In this document: one piece after another, positions 60,311 to 64,000 of the stretch
How the letters are laid out: each line of letters begins with the position of its first letter
Numbering within the stretch: the stretch's first letter is position 1
Source of the DNA: Nectonema munidae
Lineage: Eukaryota > Nematomorpha > Nectonematoida > Nectonematidae
DNA: 64,000 nt
Assembly (NCBI GenBank): GCA_030549495.1
Contig: JAUIRK010000855.1
Span: 1,467,501 to 1,531,500 of the forward strand
Direction: 5' to 3'
Notes under the pieces: generated by a model
The model's database searches: none
Seen by the model: only the letters and a program-made list of their open reading frames with translations
Told to the model about the DNA's origin: nothing
Translations under genes and position numbers: made by a program

Positions 60311-61440
60311 TCATCATCATCATCATCCATTTTGCCTTCGAGGCCTGGTTATTGACCCAAAGAGTCGGGTAACCAGTTTCCTGCAACAACTACGCCATTT
60401 CATTCTTTCTTTAGCATCACTTCGTACAAGCTTTCTTTTTTCCATGTCGTGGTGAATCACTTCATTCCATGCTTTCTTTGGTCTTCCTCTCTTCATCTTT
60501 CCATCAATCAATTCATCTTTTATCTTCTTTACAACGTTTCCTTCGGACATCCTTTCGACATGACCAAACCAACGTAATCTATTCTCTTCTAAATGCACTT
60601 CTATATCCTCAATTCCAATTTTCTTTCTCAACACATCGTTGGCAATCCTATCTTTCAGCGTCTTTCCGCACATCATCCTAATCATTCTCATCTCAGTAGT
60701 CTGTAGCTTTCTCGTGTCAGCCTTCTTCATCACCCAGCATTCAGAATCGTAACAAATCGTACTTCTAACGCAAACTTTATACAGTCTTGCTTTTAGTTCG
60801 TCAGATAAAAAATTCCCACACAGCAAGCCGGATAATTCCTTGAACTTTTTCCAACCTTGGCGTATTCGCGCTCTTACGCTACTAGAAACATCACTGCTGC
60901 AATTGATGATATCGCCCAAATAACATAAATCATCAACAACATCCAACGTATCATCTCCTAATTTGACTTTTTCAACAAGAGTACTTACGCGGTCTCCATT
61001 TTTGCACTTTCTACAAACAAAGCCACTCACTGCAGAAAAAGAGCCCTTTATAGAGGAACATCTTTTGTGAACCCACTTATTACGAGTCGTACATAAAATG
61101 GCGTTTCTCATTACCCTCAGTCCACATAATGAACAGGGGTCGACACTACTCACTTCCCTGACACCATTAGTTTTATTACTCACGATCATCACTTTGGTCT
61201 TTGCTACATTTATTTAATCCTTTGCTTCCAAGTGCTCTTTTCCATTCGGTATGTTAAGCTTTTCCATAAGTATGTTCATCAAACTATCACCCACAACTAC
61301 CAAATCATCAGCATACAAAAATTCACGATTATTTTTCGGGATTTCCGAGCTCAGAGCATCCATCACTATGATAAACATAAGAAAGGACTTATAGGGATAA
61401 ATACACATATTAGGTTGAGACGTGTCAAATTAGACTTAAT
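60311..61440 (-). mobile_element. LINE (non-LTR retrotransposon) 3' remnant
   Basis: On the minus strand FLYADDLVVVGDS (about 61320) is the reverse-transcriptase active-site block, preceded by FIIVMDALSSEI. One TAA stop (61214-61216) interrupts an otherwise single frame that runs to 60323. Next come a zinc-knuckle-like cluster (CSLCG...CTTRNKWVHKRC...CRKC) and the thumb and tail blocks DDLCYLGDIINCSSD, SECWVMKKADTRKLQTTEMR and RLRWFGHVERMSEGN. A (GAT)n-like tail (60311-60327) lies just past the stop. The N-terminal endonuclease and first half of the polymerase are missing. Clade not assigned. Confidence 0.92.
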
Positions 61441-62060
61441 GAACAGAAGTCGTTTTAAATATTGCAAATTTGGCATCCATGTGCAAACACATACTTATAG
61501 CTGCTGCTACATTAGTTAACAATTTAAATAAAACTTTATCCATGCATAGAACTAATATAACAGCATATATATTGGTGGAATCATAAAGGTCCAACAAATA
61601 AATTGAGTGAAAAATTGGTAGAAATTCATTTTTCCACACTTCAAACAAAACTTGTAATTTTTTGAAGATCAAATTATTGCGTAATTTTAAATTGAACATT
61701 TTTTTTATTGGAACATATGTCATACAAAATCATTTAGACACCAAAGTCTCAATGTATTCAATTGGTAAAATAGAAGTGTTAGTTATTCAGATTAATCATA
61801 AATCTTAATTTTCTTAAAAAGTAGGACTTCACTGGAACATAAAAAAGATAAATTCTAGGAGGAGGTTTGCAAATCATAGCTAAAAATTTATCCACATATG
61901 GCTTAACTGTGATAGCATTTCATATAAATCTAGATGCTTGCTTAGTAAAATTATCATTAAATAAAAAAATTAAAAATTTAGAAGATGCAATATAAACAAT
62001 TTAAAAGGCAAAATTGCAGTTAAGGGTCAATTTATTCAAACTTAGAGAAAAGAGACTTAC

Positions 62061-62312
62061 TGTGATTTCCTGCGCAATACTCGGTCCCATGAAAAATGTT
62101 CTCGTGTCGAGTAAGTCCACAGGCCCATACTTTTCACGAAATTCCAAAAAATCTAGCGTGACTTCTGGATATAAAGCATAATTGATCACATTTGTATCTG
62201 TTACGCTCTCGGATCCAAATTTTTGAGAAAGCAAATCTTGAATCTCTTCAAAGTTTACAGGAGGTAGCAATTTTCCTGGTCTATCCGCTAACGGCTTTCT
62301 ACCTTTAAGAAT
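62061..62312 (-). CDS. Pyruvate carboxylase exon (tetramerisation/allosteric region)
   Basis: 84 codons, phase 0: ILKGRKPLADRPGKLLPPVN, EIQDLLSQKFGSESVTDTNV, YALYPEVTLDFLEFREKYGP and VDLLDTRTFFMGPSIAQEIT. It aligns without gaps to the family segment between the carboxyltransferase and biotin carrier domains (RPG...LPP.DF; ALYP.V...F). Acceptor atatttag, donor GTAAGT. Confidence 0.95.
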
Positions 62313-62717
62313 CTAAATATCCAAAAAATGATATTACACATTCACTGACATAACATCACATAAAGAGATACAGGTTTTATATGCTCGTTAGGCATATGTT
62401 TGCAATCAGTAATTGTAACTTTGCAATCAACTTTCACATGTTAGCAGTAAATACCGTAAACTCCCGATAACTCATAGTTGGATATGTCATAATTCCGCTT
62501 AAATCGAAGTAATTCCCATGTCTTTTGATGTCAACTTATAAACTTCGGTGTGTGAATTGCAGTCCTTCGTGTTGCTAACTATTCCTAATGCTTTGAATAC
62601 CAAGTTTTAATGACAGATCAATAGAAGTGTGAAATATCAAGCATGTATTGATTCATTTTGTTGTAGAATCAGGAATAACAAATTGATTTAATGTATTATG
62701 ACATGATTTATTATTAA

Positions 62718-62820
62718 AATAAAGGTAAATGTATCGTGGGGTGTTTTTATTGAGAAGGCACAATTGCGCCGCTTCTATCGAACTATGAGGAAAGAAGGTC
62801 TTCCTTACTCACGCCCCCTA
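62718..62820 (-). repeat. tRNA-derived SINE copy, reversed, head deleted
   Basis: On the minus strand: CTCATAGTTCGATAGAAGCG, CGCAATTGTGCCTTCTCAAT, AAAAACACCCC and tail ACATTTACCTTTATTT. The B-box segment is missing compared with 40504. Confidence 0.75.
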
Positions 62821-63659
62821 AATATGTAGAATAGAATCAAGAGGTTTTGATATATCCCATTAAAACAAACGTAAATTAAATAAAACTAAAATAATTTTGA
62901 AATTTATATTTTTAATTACTTCCTAGTGAAAAAACATCTCACCACTTTGGTTTCTTACGCATCAACATATGTTCATTGTAAGAAGTGGAACAATTAAGTC
63001 CAACATATATAAATGGAACACCGGCATGTCGTGAAATAAAAATGGCTTGCTATAAGTTATATAAACTCATTGAAAAAGTTAAGCAGGTGTTCAGCTTTAA
63101 AAAACGTGTATTCCTTTCTAGCACAATGACCCTAATAAGGTTTTTTTAATTTTTTTTTATAGAAAAAAAACAATCTTTTATAATCTTTCAATTTTCCAAC
63201 ACCTCTCATTTGTTATAAAATCGATTAGAAATTAAAGAAATTATTTTTAGTTCGCTTTTTAGCATAGGCGTAAAAGTCATCAAAAATAAACCGTGCATCA
63301 TCATTGATAAATATTCCTCCCCCTTTAATTATCTATTTAAAACAAGATAGGATTTACTTTCAGCAAGTAAAGATATGTGTGACTGTGCGGGTAAGGAACC
63401 ATCTATTAAGATGGGTTTTTAGCATTAAGAGATGCAAAGTAATTGGAGTTGCTGGCAGTATTAAATGTAGCATTGACCAATAATCTGTTGAGATAGGTTT
63501 GTAGCAAAGTTTAAAATATATGCCAATAAAAAGATACTGCCAAAATGTTTGCTTCAGTTTATGTCAAAATTCATTTAGAAAGAAAAAAAATTAATTTTGG
63601 AAAACCAGAGCAGAAAAAGGTTTCAGGGTTATTTGATAGTGCTTAAATTGTCGTTTTAC

Positions 63660-63839
63660 CTTTGTCCGGAGTGGTTCTGGGTAGCCTTGATACGGTTCTC
63701 CTAGTTCGCCCATCATGAATTCCACAACGGATTGCGGAAAAGAAAGATCTTCAGCTTTATCCAAAACTTGCTCCGGTGTCAATTTATTCTGAACCATGAA
63801 TTGAGCTAAATCGCCACAAACTTTGGAAGTTGGAGTAAC
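63660..63839 (-). CDS. Pyruvate carboxylase exon (end of carboxyltransferase region)
   Basis: 60 codons, phase 0: [40 protein letters not shown] and [20 protein letters not shown]. The VTP.SK..GD.AQFMVQN block is highly conserved in pyruvate carboxylases. Acceptor gtttcag, donor GTAAAA. The gene continues to higher coordinates outside the window, so the biotin carboxylase and most of the carboxyltransferase domain are not seen. Confidence 0.95.
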
Positions 63840-64000
63840 CTGAAACAGAAATGTCAGAATCACACATGGAAACATATTTTTAAAAAAATCTGTCAAAAAG
63901 AACTGTTCACTTCTGTAAATAAAAGTTCAGAACTTTTTATGAAAAAAATGTTTAATTTTTTTTAAAAAAATATACACATTTTTCACATGGATTAATTTTT

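Overview
The window looks like a gene-poor, strongly AT-rich stretch of an arthropod nuclear genome. Spliced host exons with GT-AG borders sit in long introns crowded with transposon debris and simple repeats. The two host genes and the repeat content fit a crustacean; a caligid copepod (sea louse) is my best guess, but this is inference from overall character, not from a database match.

Host genes. (1) A furin-type proprotein convertase runs on the + strand from 5403 to about 52845. I place seven coding exons (5403-5933, 35960-36165, 39659-39920, 41811-42034, 47405-47743, 49303-49586, 52628-52704 or to 52845). All junctions keep frame, giving 641 codons to the last good donor, or 687 if the last exon reads through to its stop. 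Prodomain, Asp/His/Asn/Ser catalytic set and P domain are all present. Intron 1 is about 30 kb. (2) The 3' end of pyruvate carboxylase lies on the - strand. Its last four exons (63660-63839, 62061-62312, 57863-58087, 54803-54973) end with the biotin carrier domain and its AMKM motif; the rest of the gene lies beyond 64000. The two genes are convergent, with their stops about 2 kb apart.

Mobile DNA. The commonest element is a family of ~135-bp TTAA-bordered MITEs (types A, B and C) with TTAACCC...GGGTTAA ends, repeated CAGACGA/TCGTCTG words and a short palindrome near one end. At least thirteen full or decayed copies occur, several back to back sharing one TTAA. Two broken piggyBac-type transposase genes (30189-31889 and 43414-45010, both - strand) carry units of the same architecture directly after their stop codons. 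Also present are an internally deleted Tigger/pogo element, three LINE 3' remnants, a tRNA-derived SINE family, a hAT-like MITE with a perfect 8-bp target duplication, several foldback hairpins, two copies of a hammerhead-ribozyme-like three-way-junction sequence, and a (TG)n tract of about 680 bp.

Layout: 1-5400 repeats and AT-rich DNA; 5403-5933 furin exon 1; 5934-35959 intron 1 with MITEs, (TG)n, Tigger, duplications and piggyBac relic 1; 35960-52845 furin exons 2-7 with piggyBac relic 2 in intron 4; 52850-54800 convergent intergenic DNA; 54803-64000 pyruvate carboxylase 3' exons with a LINE in an intron. I saw no retrovirus-like, LTR or Polinton-type element, no rRNA, no intact tRNA and no CRISPR array.
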